Assembly: GCA_016617855.1 (NCBI GenBank)
Contig: JAECUM010016705.1
Location: forward strand, 1 to 64,000
DNA length: 64,000 nucleotides
Source of the DNA: Megalonaias nervosa
Lineage: Eukaryota > Mollusca > Bivalvia > Unionida > Unionidae
Direction of reading: 5' to 3'
Part shown: positions 33,027 through 44,111 of the stretch, in pieces
How the letters are laid out: every line of letters starts with the position of its first letter
How positions within the stretch are numbered: position 1 is the first letter of the stretch
Program-made: the position numbers and the translations under genes
Notes under the pieces: generated by a model
Database searches by the model: none
Seen by the model: only the letters and a program-made list of their open reading frames with translations
Told to the model about the DNA's origin: nothing

Positions 33027-33270
33027 CAGTGAAGAAATTCAAAAAAAGGAGAGAGTGAAAAGAAAAGAAGAAGAACAATGAACTTTTTAAAGTGATGTGT
33101 TGTGAAATTGGATTGTAAATTTGTACCAGAGAATATACCAGAGAGAAAAATGTAAGTTTCTCTTGGTTTTCATTTTTATAATAAGGATCTACACTCACGG
33201 ACTCACACACGTCCATCATGGGGGAAAAAGGGGATTTTGAGTTTTAATTGATTTTGGCAAACATTGAGTA

Positions 33271-33309
33271 GTCTCTTTTCGAGAGAGATGGGTGGCCCTG
33301 AAAAGTGTC
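33271..33309 (-). terminator. Orphan histone-type 3'-processing signal
   Basis: On the minus strand an imperfect stem around a TTTC loop (GACACTTTTCAGGGCC, 33294-33309) is followed by ACCCA, then after about 8 bases CGAAAAGAGAC (33271-33281). The next bases (TACTCAATGTTTGCCAAAAT) align with those after gene A's signal, so this is a paralogous copy. No matching gene body is seen upstream on the minus strand. It lies at the right edge of element 1. Confidence 0.55.
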
Positions 33310-34858
33310 GTTGGGTGGGGTTTTTTTTGTTTTTTTTTTGGTTAAAAGATAAACTCGGGAACGGGAAGTAATAAGTTTTAACTGCCTGTCACAGATTAAG
33401 GCAAGAAATAACTTAGTTTGGTCTTAGCGATTTGATCATTTTCGTCGTACTTGCGTACAACGTTACCTAGGGTGGATAATTGTTTTTAAAATTAATTAAC
33501 TGAACTAACTTGTATCTCGTCGTAGATCGCTTTCGGCGAGAGACACAAAAAGCACGGTATGCATGGGTATTTTACCCTTACTAATACTCATTCTCCTGTA
33601 GATTTGAGGCAAGTTTCTTTACTAATTGGCACATTGGTCTTTTGGGATCTTGTCAAGGAGTGTACGTTCTCCATTTTGTTCTACAGCCATAGGGGTAAGT
33701 GTTACATTTTTATTGTATTTGATATGTGAAGCATATTCTGTTTTAATGTCTTAGCGTGAAATGTTCCCTTTACCACTATGTGGATTTGAAACATTGTGAA
33801 CTTTTGAACTGTTACAGATCGCTATTAAGAGTTTGATTTAGCAGCATGCGTCTATAGATTTTAATTCCGTACCTGTTATTATGACCAGTTTGGTTTTATT
33901 TTAGCTGTGTGAATGTGCGGGTATAGGACGGAAGTGCTGATTTGTTAACTTGTGCGCATGGTGGATCCATGAAGGGGGTGTGTGGCCAGCACAAGTGTGG
34001 ACCAACCCAAAATTTTAGGAGAATTGTGTGGTTTGACAATGGACACGTCAACGAGGTCAGAACGTTTTGCTTGCAAGCTTTTAGATGTATTTATATGAGT
34101 CGTACGTGGTTGTGAATCGTACGGGCTGTACAAGTGTCTATGAGTCACGAGTCATATGTTTGGTACAATTGTTATGTTGATTACGATTGATCATGTTTGT
34201 TTCAATTGATTATGTTGTTTCAATTGAGGACATTGAACATATGGTGTGTTTCAACTGAGTACAATTGATTTACCGTCATTACATGAGATTATATGAATCT
34301 TACTGTTATTACATGACATTATGCGAATCTTACCTTCATTAGATGAGATTATGTGAATCTTACCTTCATTGCTTGAGATTATATGACTCTTACTTTCATT
34401 ACATGAGATTACATGAATCTTACTTTCATTACATGAGATTATATGAATCTTACCTTCATTACATGAGATTATGTGAATCTTACCTTCATTGCATGAAATT
34501 ATATGACTCTTACTTTCATTGCATGAGATTATATGAATCTTACTTTCATTACATGAGATTATATGAATCTTACCTTCATTACATGAGATTATATGAATCT
34601 TATTTTCATTGCATGAGATTATATGAATCTTACCTTCATTATTGAATATATGAATCACATTTTTGTTTTCCCATTTGTGAATATTTGTGTGAAGTGATCG
34701 AATGAGTCGTATATTTAGAGGGTAAAAGAATCACACTGTATATGTTGTACAGGATATACATATTTTTATTAATTTATTTCATAAACTTCCATCTTTCATC
34801 ATATTGTGTTGTGTTGTCATTTAATCCAAGCATCCATTTAAGTCAAATCCTGTTCTAT
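33310..34858 (+). other. Probable 5' LTR/leader of gypsy element, start undefined
   Basis: Non-coding sequence precedes the primer-binding site at 34859. It includes the 30-bp minisatellite. The LTR end is placed just before the primer-binding site, but no clear TG start or second LTR copy was found, so this call is weak. Confidence 0.35.
34275..34645. repeat. 30-bp minisatellite, about 12 copies
   Basis: The unit ACATGAGATTATATGAATCT then TACCTTCATT repeats about 12 times with small changes (ATG/TTG, CCTTC/CTTTC). A 30-bp unit keeps phase with the codon and lacks stops, so long open frames appear on both strands (10-residue repeats). They are products of the repeat, not genes. Confidence 0.95.
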
Positions 34859-34876
34859 TTGGTGTCAGAAGTGGGA
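34859..34876 (+). promoter_or_regulatory. tRNA primer-binding site of gypsy element
   Basis: TTGGTGTCAGAAGTGGGATG matches the TGG-x-x-x-CAGAAGTGGGA form of primer-binding sites frequent in Ty3/gypsy elements, immediately downstream of the presumed LTR and 230 bp before gag. Confidence 0.6.
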
Positions 34877-35085
34877 TGCTGTGGATTGAATGAACTACAA
34901 ACACACTGTATTTAAACCATAGGCAGGCTGTAAATCGTGGACGTTTGACAAGTGCATTTTTAGTAGATGCGTGGTTCCCTACATGTACACACTTGTTTAG
35001 TTTTTGTTGTCTTGATAACTAAGATTGTTAATTGTAGTTTGACAACCTCTAAACAACTTTACTTAGATCTTATCACCAAACGATC

Positions 35086-36507
35086 ATGCCTTCGCTAAAG
35101 GATCTTGCTGAATTGGGAAAACAACTGGGTGATGAAGGGGAAAATCTTAAAAAATTCATAAATGAAGAACAAGCAAAAGAAAGGGATGAACGGGCAAAAG
35201 AAAGGGAATTGGAAAGGAAAAGATTGATATTAGAAAGGGAATTGGAAAAGGAAAGATTGGAAAAGGAACAACAACTAGAAAGGGAAAGATTGGAAAGGAA
35301 ACAACAACTCGAAGAAAGAAAAAGGGAATTGGAAAAGGAAAGATTGGAATTAGAAGAACAAGCAAGGTTAGAGATTATAGAGTTAGAAGAAAGAAATAAA
35401 CAAAGAGAGTACGAAAGACAATTAGAGTTAGCAAACGCTAGAAAAGGAGAACAAGATTCTGCCTCAAGCAAATTAAAAGGCCCTAAATTATCTTTCTTTC
35501 ACGATGAAAAAGATAACATGGATAGTTATCTTCATCGGTTTGAGCGGTATACCGATAGCCAGAAATATAAGCGAGATGATTGGGCTCTTCATCTCAGTGC
35601 TTTGTTAAAAGGTAAGGCTCTCGGCGTCTACTCGCGACTTCCTAGTAGCGAGGTGTTTAACTACGACGCTCTGAAGGAAGCACTATTAAAGAGGCATGAA
35701 TTGACAGAGCAAGGTTTCCGAAAAACGTTTAGGTATAGTAAACCTGAGAAGGGGGAAACCTTTGGGCAATTTATCGTTAGAATAGATAATTACTTCCAAT
35801 GCTAGATTGAATGTGCTAAGGAGCACAAAACGTTTGAGGGTTTAGTGGATTTCTTGCTCAGAGGTCAGTTATTAAATACAGTAGGGCGGGATTTGAGCCA
35901 ATTTCTTCACGAAAAAGTGTTCACGGATGTTCAAGATATGGCTAAGCAAGCAGATCGTTTCGCTGAAGCACATGGTTTCGAAAGATAAGTCTTGGAATCA
36001 GTCTAAGGGTTTGACTACCAGAAAGCCAGCAAAACCAGCTGAGATAGGTAAATCTGGTAGAGAAACAAGACGTCAAGGTGTACAATGCTATGCATGTAAC
36101 GAATGGGGTCATATAAAAGAAAATTGTCCTACAAGAAAAGGTCCCATACATAATGCAGCCGTAGCAATACATAACAAAAACGGATCCGATAGATCTATTC
36201 ATGAAGATATTCTTTTATTCGGTACGTGTATGTTCCCGGAAGCGCAGGTATCAACAGCGAACGGCACTTTTAACGGTCAGACGGTCACAGTTTTACGGAT
36301 ACCGGTTGCACACGTGTGGTTATCAAACGTAGTCTCGTGAAGGATAACCAAATGCTGGGTATAGAGATTCCCTGCATGCTACTCGATCAGACGATCAATC
36401 GCGGACTTGTTGCAAGAGTCAGGATTGAAACTCCTTTCTTGACAAGAACAGTTGATGCGCTCTGTATGGATAATCCAATTTACGATTTAGACAATCGGCA
36501 ACGTTGA
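35086..36507 (+). pseudogene. Ty3/gypsy Gag and protease remnant
   Basis: Gag starts MPSLKDLAELGKQLGDEGEN and has a long E/K/R coiled coil (residues 30-125). A capsid-like domain follows (FHDEKDNMDSYLHRFERY, LKGKALGVYSRLP, ETFGQFIVRIDNYFQC), closed by TAG at 35803. The same frame continues to about 35986. A zinc knuckle CYACNEWGHIKENCP lies at about 36085-36135. Degenerate protease-like sequence follows to 36507, but no clear DTG active site is intact. Reverse transcriptase and integrase are absent. Capsid homology to the SCAN-like Gag of mollusc gypsy elements is from memory. Confidence 0.75.
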
Positions 36508-36711
36508 AGGGTTTCGTCTTCCGACTACGGAAAATTTTAAAACCCCCCTAGCTCTAGCCGTTGAAACGCGAGCGCAAACCCAACAAGAGAAATGCGCGTT
36601 TCGGAAGTTAATTGTCCCCTAATCAATCGAAGGAATTTCGCGTGACGAATTCCTCTGGGAACAAGAGCACGACACATCCGTGAGATCGATAAACGAGAAA
36701 ATCGCGTCTGA

Positions 36712-36951
36712 CTATATTAAACACTGTAAAGGAGAGGGTAGTTCAAAGTACGGTAAGGAAGGAGAAGGCGGCGAAGGTACTGGTACAGGAACAAATTCTT
36801 GTGAAGAAGAGAGAAAATCAGTTAAATCCCAATTAAAATCGTTCTCTTCTAGAAGTAGGACTGTGTTTGCTTTTGTAGCCGCTGCTATGCCATCAATTCT
36901 CATCTCCACGGCCGGTGCACTCCAATTCATCGTCTTCTTAGTTTCCGCCAT
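36712..36951 (-). CDS. Small acidic/proline-rich ORF, divergent pair (minus gene)
   Basis: A 79-codon frame starts MAETKKTMNWSAPAVEMRID, with an acidic-hydrophobic stretch LLLEENDFNWDLTDFL and a proline run VPVPVPSPPSPSLP. A TATA box at 36999-37007 lies about 48 bp upstream and a CRE next to it. The acidic stretch resembles transcription-activation segments in composition; no family is recognised. It shares its promoter region with the plus gene at 37179. It could be a small viral regulatory gene or host-derived. Being a gene is moderately supported by promoter and open frame. Confidence 0.4.
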   Translation of the reverse strand: MAETKKTMNWSAPAVEMRIDGIAAATKANTVLLLEENDFNWDLTDFLSSSQEFVPVPVPSPPSPSLPYFELPSPLQCLI

Positions 36952-36998
36952 CTTCTAACTCTGTCGCATTGATTCACTGCGCACAGACGCTAGCGCAC

Positions 36999-37020
36999 CT
37001 ATATAGGGAATGTGACGTCA
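36999..37020 (-). promoter_or_regulatory. TATA box and consensus CRE in divergent promoter
   Basis: CCTATATAGG (36998-37008) is followed at 37013-37020 by the palindrome TGACGTCA, the full consensus site for CREB/ATF-type factors. A further TATA-like TTTAAATAA (37129-37137) faces the plus gene. The compact arrangement between two opposed start codons 228 bp apart suggests a bidirectional promoter. Confidence 0.5.
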
Positions 37021-37178
37021 TAGGTAGCTCTCTTCGGATTGGAAGACGGACTCCGCACTGTGACTGAATTTTGTAACGCGTGTTAGGATAGGTGAAAGAA
37101 CTCAATCTGTTTCGATCCGCACTTCCACTTTAAATAACCACAGATCACCTCATTCCATTTACCTGTTCTCGTCACCAG

Positions 37179-37412
37179 ATGTGGACTAACGTAGAATCAT
37201 CTACCCTCCTATCGTCGATGCTGTTCAACCAGGACTATCCTATGTATGTCAAATCATCATGGGCAATTACCAAGATGATTGATATAGCTCTTTGGAAACG
37301 AAGGATCTATGTGGAGAGACAAGGTTGTCTGAAGAGAGTTTTAATCTACGGTCCAGATGTCAGACGAAATTTGAGGAAGAAAAGAAGATTCGTTCGATGC
37401 CCTCTATGTTAA
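37179..37412 (+). CDS. Small basic ORF followed by histone-type 3' signal
   Basis: The 77-codon frame starts MWTNVESSTLLSSMLFNQ. It has a Trp/Lys-rich middle (ALWKRRIYVERQGCLKRV) and a strongly basic C-terminus (RRNLRKKRRFVRCPLC). No family is recognised. A TATA-like box lies about 45 bp upstream and a histone-type stem-loop begins 28 bases after the stop. The basic tail would suit nuclear or nucleic-acid-binding roles, an inference. It pairs with the divergent gene at 36712-36951. Confidence 0.45.
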   Translation: MWTNVESSTLLSSMLFNQDYPMYVKSSWAITKMIDIALWKRRIYVERQGCLKRVLIYGPDVRRNLRKKRRFVRCPLC

Positions 37413-37439
37413 CTGAATGATGTTAACAAAAAACCAAAG

Positions 37440-37473
37440 GCCCTCAGGGCCACTCCATTGCCTCGAAAAGATA
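37440..37473 (+). terminator. Histone-type 3' signal with shortened loop
   Basis: GGCCC/GGGCC stem around TCA (37440-37452) is followed by ACTCCA and then CTCGAAAAGAT (37463-37473). Compared with the canonical histone stem-loop the loop lacks three bases. The downstream purine element and TTGCC(T/A)AAAA tail match the other copies at 12921 and 33271. Possibly a decayed member of the same family. Confidence 0.45.
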
Positions 37474-37479
37474 TCTATT

Positions 37480-39252
37480 CTCTCTTGCCTAAAAAAAAAA
37501 CTTTTAGCCGATTTTTTGTGTGATAGATTTATGTTCAGAAATCTATGTTTGTGTCACATGTCTATTTCTCTGTCTAAGTCTCTAACCTTGTCTCTAACCC
37601 TGTCTCTAACCCACGTTTCTATATCTGTCTCTATTTGTCCCTAGAGTCGCGCGTATTCAAGTCAGCCCCTTGCCACACTGTTCCGCCCGACTGAGGTCAG
37701 CCGCTTGCAACACTGTTGCTAGTGTCCAGTACCGAGACGTCACCCCTCTCCAATTTCTATTGTCCCTAGACAGACCCAATCCATTGTCGCTATACATTCC
37801 CTATGTTCAATTCACATTGACGCTAGAGTAGCCCACGTATGTTAAAGTCCCATTGACCCCATAGTGCAAACGACCAAATTTAACATAGAAGTCTACGTGA
37901 TCCTACAAATTTTAACCCCACAGAGCAAACGACCAAATTTAACACTAAGGCCCATAGACGCTATATCACCCCCACTCACTACTCATATTTGCTAACAAAC
38001 ATGGTACTGGTCATATCAAAATGGGGAATTTGAGTGCACTATTATTACTACCGACATCTGCCTGAGTACCTGATACAATAAAAGTGGAATGTAGTACCTG
38101 TCATTGGTTCTTTAGTGCGTACACCTATATGCATTTCAACAGGCATATTGCAATTTGCTGCAAAAGTTAGCATGAGATATCTTGCTTCACTACCCCAGGG
38201 AAAAATGTTATCAGTTATACATACCCAAACTGCCATTTGTTTTAAATATCATTCATTAGTCAACTTTGCTCTCTAACATTGCTTAGTTTGAATTTAAATT
38301 TTGTATCAAAATTTAATTCTTTTGTTAAAATTTAGTTTTCGAAATTATTTTTTTTTATTTCCATTAAAATTTAATTTATCAGTGTTTTTATATTTTAAAT
38401 ATATTTTCAGATAGAACTTATCTTGTATTACAGTTAAGTTTTTACTGCATTGAAAAATTCCTATAATTAAAGAGGCTATTCTGCATAAAGTTCCAAATAA
38501 TTAACTTTGCTCTCTGTTTGATTAAAAATGTCGAAAACTTTTGAAATTAAGCTTATATCGATATAATATGGCTAAAAATCGCATTTGAAGACCGCCAAAC
38601 TTCGACGTACTTAGGGGTTCCTCGTCTAAAAATAGAGCTTGACTACGCTGTGTGATCACGTGACAAAGCAAAAAATAGTAATCTACGGCTTAAATAGCGT
38701 GAGAGTGGCTGTTGATCCATTCACGTTAATTTATGTGATAATCAATGTCTCCTTTAAGTACAGCAGTTTAAGTATGCAGTTTTAGAGCAGTAGATAAATC
38801 ATGCAGAATGTTGTGTAAACAGATCGTGTGGGTTATCTCAAAGTGTTATCGATTGAAAATTTACGTGAAATATTATCATGGAAAACAACCCTAAACACAT
38901 TAAAACACCTATGTTTACAATATATGATTAAAACTCTACTATCTACACAGTGTACATAGACGTACAATGTTAAACTTAAATATCCTCGAAACAGTAGCCA
39001 ATCAGTTGTTTTAATTGCATATTTGAATTCATCACATCAAAATCCATAATAAATAGCACATTATCTCTCTGAAGCAGACGACTTCTATAAAATTGTAGAC
39101 GAATACATTCAAAATTTACAAAGAACGTTGTCGAGATCTAGTAATTAAGAGATGCAAATTGCGAGATAAAACAATTGATTTCAACGTGGCACTAACAGGC
39201 TCCCGTATAATCATTTAGAAATATGATGTGAGTGAATTTGTGATAAGAAATG
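37480..39252. other. A/T-rich DNA with short imperfect repeats
   Basis: A degenerate TCTCTAACC array occurs at about 37565-37645, and a GAGCAAACGACCAAATTTAAC motif occurs twice near 37864 and 37922. No gene, splice-site pair or domain is seen. Confidence 0.4.
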
Positions 39253-39480
39253 AAATAAACAGTAATCCTGTAGAAATTGTGAGGAAGGAAATTTGCCATA
39301 GCAAATTAAATAAACAATAATCCTGTAGAAATTGCAATGAATGGAATTTCCAATAAGAAATTAAATAAACAGTAATCCTGTAGAAGTTATAAGGAAGCGA
39401 ATTTGCGATAAGAAATTAAATAAACAATAATCCTGTAGAAATTGTAATGAAGTGATTTTGCGATTAAATAAACAGAAATG
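39253..39480. repeat. 55-bp tandem repeat, about 4 copies
   Basis: The unit AAATAAACA(G/A)TAATCCTGTAG then AA(A/G)TT starts at 39253, 39308, 39363 and 39418, with a partial fifth copy. Divergence is about ten percent by eye. Non-coding. Confidence 0.85.
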
Positions 39481-42400
39481 CTGTGGAAATTTACGAACTT
39501 GAGACAACTAATGATACAGTCGTCGATAGATGAGAGAAAAGAAAACAACTGATCGCAATTATTCGAACGAATTACAAAACTACTGTGCGTTTAAAATCAT
39601 AAGATTCATCTCGGCGTATCTTTATTTTATATAAGCCACACTGAGAAAATAATATACATTAAATTCCTATATTTAGTCAAAAATATTGATAATAGGTCTT
39701 CGAAAATAAACAATTGTTCATTGAAATGATACATGGGTGAGCCTCATTCTCCCCATATGATTATTTTAATTATGTAGTTAGATATTTTGTTTTCAACATT
39801 TAGAAGGATTTACGATTACTCGTAATATACTATTTGGACAGCAGTGAAAAATAGTAATAGGGCCTATCACGAAAGCTTATCATACAGATTCCCTGTCTGT
39901 CGTACTGTAATCCGTAGATCCCTAAACATCTGTTTCTTTCTTTATTTAGAAATTTAAAAGAGGAAAACAATAGCCCTGCTTTTGATCCCAGATTCTGAGC
40001 TTGTACTGCTCACTCCGTCACCTTTACTAGAAATGACTGGGCAATCGGTGAGCCTCTACGTTAACTAAGGATCCGTCTAAAATGAAGTCAGACATAATTA
40101 CAAACTGAACCTTAGTCCAAAGAGTGATGTAGTCGTAAATTTTGGACAATCTATTTATTTTGTTATGTATATTTAATTTAGATTTTTTGGTAGGTTTCTT
40201 TATTTCATTAAATGCTATTGTAATGTAGCATTGTATGTTGGACTTAACCTTATCCAAATTCAAGTTTATTTTCTACTTGACCTGAATTATTGAATTTTTT
40301 AAATTTATTATGTAGATAACTAATACAGAGCTAAAATATGCTCTGTGAGTATGGGTTTATTATCAGGATCATTATTGATAGAAGTAAATTTGTTTATTTG
40401 AGTCTGGCTCTAGTTATTGGGATTCTACTACAATTTACCTGGTGTACCTGACATTGTCCAGGTTATATATTATAATTTTAGTAACAGACTTTCTAATAAT
40501 AACTAGCATTTATTTTATTATTTTATATTAAGAACCTTCTAGAAGGTTATTTTCCATTAGTTAATGTTTTTTGTGGGGGTTTTGGGTTTTTTTTTTTATA
40601 GAAAATGTTAATTATGACTTGAGGTTAAGTAGACGACTATATGATCTTGCCACTGGAAAGATTATTCGTTGGTGCTTAAGATATATCAGTATCATTTTGT
40701 ATTATTGTTGTGATCAGTGTTCATTTGGGCTGGAATTTATTTCTTCAAAGTATTTAATTCAGTGATCATTTTCTCAGGAAATACAGAGAGCTCACAAAAA
40801 GTAATATTCATGGACAGAGACATTCACTGGGATTTATAGTGAGTTCAAACCTGGAATTACATTACTTCTTTTCAGCAAAAGATTGCTGGCACATCGGCAT
40901 CATAGAGGTCATCACAGACACGTGAACACTTAGCGTTGGATTTTAATTGAGACTTTTGCTAAAGTTTATTCATAACTTCACATTATTATCACTTGTGTCT
41001 GTAATTCTACGATTATTTTGGGATCTAATTCGCAGTACGGTAAGTTCTTTTTTTCACTTTGTATTCTAAGCAAATAAATTATTTCTATTACTTATTTTGA
41101 GAGGATAGACTCGTAACAATTTAACAGTAGATTTCTGGAATTCTAATGGAGTACATTTTACTGGAGAAACAGAGTTTTAAATGCTGTCGGAAAACCATGA
41201 AGAATTTCCAGTTAGAAGATTTTCTTCATGACTGAGATGTAAAATATAAAGAGAGAATGAAAGAAAATGAAATAAAATCCAAAATGAAGCCTTTAATATA
41301 AGTGATTCGAATCTCTAGGATGTCTGTGGATATTCTAGATTTAAACGAATCTAAACAGAAAGCGATACATAATTTACGAATGATACCAGGTTCTTCAAAC
41401 TTTATGTCTTTATTTATTTATCTATTTATTTATTTATATTGAAAGGAGGATTTATTGCATTTCATAACATTATCATTCGTATTTCGTCGCGGTTTTCTAA
41501 TTCATTCTAAGTCGCGTTATCTAAGAGAAAGTTCTCTATTTTTGGTTCGTGGTGCGTAACACTAAATCAATCTGTGCGTAATTTAACAAACCCTGCTTAG
41601 TGAGTTTCAGGCAGAGAACCTTCCATATAGTGGGACAAGAGGTCTTGTTTGATCAGAAATCGCAAAAAGCAATAAGTAAAGAAACCATTTCGTTCAAATG
41701 GGGAATTTTCATAAATCCTGCTTTTGAAATGGTGGTATCCATCTCTTACGCCTGGCGAGTTCATCCACAGGAAATTGATAGGGGTGTGGTAAGTTTAGAC
41801 TTTCTACAGCTTTAATGATGCGTATGCATAGGTTTTCGTAGCTGAACAGGGCCACAAAATAGGACCTCCAAGAAACATCTGCAACGAGGAACTACTTATA
41901 CAAAAGTTATAGTGTACAGTTTCGAGAACAATCTGGTCAACATGACCTAATTGGGCTGATATATTTACAATGGCAATATGATCAAAACTATAATCCCCGA
42001 AATGAATATGAAATCTCTGAAATGGAAATAATTTATTACTGTTTTGAATATATCGGGAGATTTAACGACATAAATGATGAACTGTCAGAAGTGAAGCAAT
42101 ACGTTATGTGAACAATAATTGAGAAATAGGTGAAGTCAATCGAGAACATGACGGTTGTTTGACATTTAAGCTAGAAAGTAGATCCGTGTAAGAAATCTTG
42201 CCAAATTTTTTACATCTAGTGTTGCGTCAAACTTTCATGTAGAGTGTCGCAGCTGAGATAATAGAAAGGCATTTTCTATGAAAATTAAATTTGCCTGTAT
42301 GTGTGCGCCTGTCTGTCTCTGTGTGTGTGTGTGTGTGTGTTTGTTTGCAAAAAGATATTCTATTTGACTGCCTTTTCTCAGCTGAATTGCAGCACCCGAG

Positions 42401-43260
42401 CAGTAACAAGCTGGCACAAAACCTGACTGATTTGTTAAGTTGTTTTGAAGAGAATATTTGAGAGAGAAAACCTAATATTGTCAAGTTTTCCTATCATTTC
42501 TAGTCAGGTGTTTAAGAGACCCGAATACCAACAATCATACAGACGTACAAGAGCATATGGATTCAATGTTGCGGTCAAAATATAATTAATTATTTGTGGG
42601 AAACGGCACTAATTCGTTTTAGAAAATTTCAAAAGTAGTTGTGGGGTCCTCGCTATGTCATATCTATTTGTGTTGCTACTGTAATTTTTATATTCCTCTA
42701 GGTGGGTAGTTGATTGTATATGAATCTTTGTTTCCAATTATTTACTTTAGATACGAAATAAGATAGCTTAGATAAATATTTGTTAATTTTCACTCACATA
42801 TTCTATGTTGCATTATTGAAAAGAAAACAACAATAAACAAACAGCAGCAACTATAGTTTATGTGGACCCCGTTCATTATTATTATCATTAGTGGTTAGAA
42901 GAAGATTGTGGAATTTTGGAATAATGGCACAATAAAGATATTATACAGCGCCCATAATTGACGCACGTTAATAGGCAATGTTGTCAAAATACGTAAAGTA
43001 GGTACGTCTGACCTCATTTTGCAGAAGCATGCTTTATGGCCAAATTTAGAAAATTCAGTTCATTTATAGAAATACTCATTCCAAACATGTATTTTTGTTA
43101 TATTGTAATATTTTGAACGTAAAGAAGTCAAGCTTATATATTTTAACTGTTACTGAAAAAAATACAAATTACCTGAGCTAGATTGCTTGTAAAACATGTC
43201 TCTTTGCATCAAGTTGACATCTAAATAATATGTCTGTTTACATCAAGTTGACATCTAAGC
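39481..43260. other. Gene-poor A/T-rich stretch
   Basis: No open frame has a domain. A strong splice-donor-like CAGTACG/GTAAGTT is at 41033-41046 after unremarkable sequence, and a (TTTA)n run is at about 41415-41438. The (TG)n run at 42318-42342 creates short T/H-rich frames. Otherwise nothing is supported. Confidence 0.4.
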
Positions 43261-43267
43261 TCCATGC

Positions 43268-43333
<66 letters not shown>
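43268..43333. repeat. (TC)n microsatellite forming a polypyrimidine tract
   Basis: About 33 TC repeats end in CCAG. The tract would work as the polypyrimidine stretch of a 3' splice site for the candidate exon that follows. Confidence 0.95.
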
Positions 43334-43334
<1 letters not shown>

Positions 43335-43335
43335 G

Positions 43336-43516
43336 GCACCATCCCTGGGCATGACCAAAGAGTGTAACCCAAAAGGCCAATGCGTATGTCATAGCCCTGG
43401 CAATGAAGATGACGCAATCAAGTATTACGATTTCCTACCTAAACTACTTCAAAACATTACCCATTCATTTGAACCAGTGTGTAGATCTGGAAACATCCCC
43501 AAATCATATTCCAAAG
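43336..43516 (+). other. Candidate host coding exon
   Basis: A 181-base open segment follows an extended polypyrimidine tract plus CAG and ends at AAAG/GTTTAAGT, a possible splice donor. It encodes MTKECNPKGQCVCHSPGNE, then KYYDFLPKLLQNITHS with an N-glycosylation motif, and PVCRSGNIPKS. Four cysteines suggest an extracellular module, but no family is recognised. Local G+C is higher than the surroundings. It is the best host-exon candidate in the window. Without transcripts it is only plausible. Confidence 0.35.
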
Positions 43517-44069
43517 GTTTAAGTCTGTGTCTTTAATGTTGTAGGAGACACACTACATTGCTAAAGGAGGGACACACAGACAGAATGTCATAATTCCCAC
43601 CTTTGTAAAAGATGCACAAGGATAAAAGACACTGTCATTTTATTTTCTTTAACTTAAAATATTGTGATTCTCAATGATAATAATGAAAAGATTTCAAACA
43701 ACATCAAAAGGAAAATATCTGACTGATTGATAAAGCGCACATTTTATGAAACAACTTTACAAAAAAGGAGAAACACAAAAACAACTGTAAGTACATTTAT
43801 ATTTGAATATTATGATAAAACCACACAAATTATTACATCAGCAAGACGATTTTAAAATTTCCATGCTAGGTATACTTTTAGAACAACATAAGCTCTAGAT
43901 GAAACATTCTTTTACTCCATTATTACGATATTCCAATTTTCTTCTAATTTTTCATGAAATGTACATTTTCCATTCAACTGTTATGATTGTAGAACGAATG
44001 GTTGTGAGGTACATACAGGCAGTGAATGGGAAAAAGTGAAAGACATAAAACAACCCATGTGCGTTGTAG

Positions 44070-44111
<42 letters not shown>

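Larger units (their letters stand above)
18850..33240 (-). mobile_element. Element 1: degraded Polinton/adintovirus-like endogenous virus
   Basis: A continuous series of Maverick/Polinton hallmark remnants lies here, almost all on the minus strand: protein-primed-type DNA polymerase B, packaging ATPase, retroviral-like integrase with chromodomain, hexon-type major capsid, penton-like and pX-like minor capsid proteins and adenain-like protease. Boundaries are approximate: the left is set by the LINE start, the right by the end of the zinc-knuckle gene. Terminal inverted repeats could not be found by eye. Every core gene has stops, frameshifts or deletions. One LINE insertion is internal (27649-28640). 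The gene set is unambiguous; the limits are not. Confidence 0.85.

Noticed and set aside
34251..34658. Repetitive protein-coding gene (10-residue repeats)
   Set aside because: Both strands are open only because the unit is 30 bp and lacks stops.
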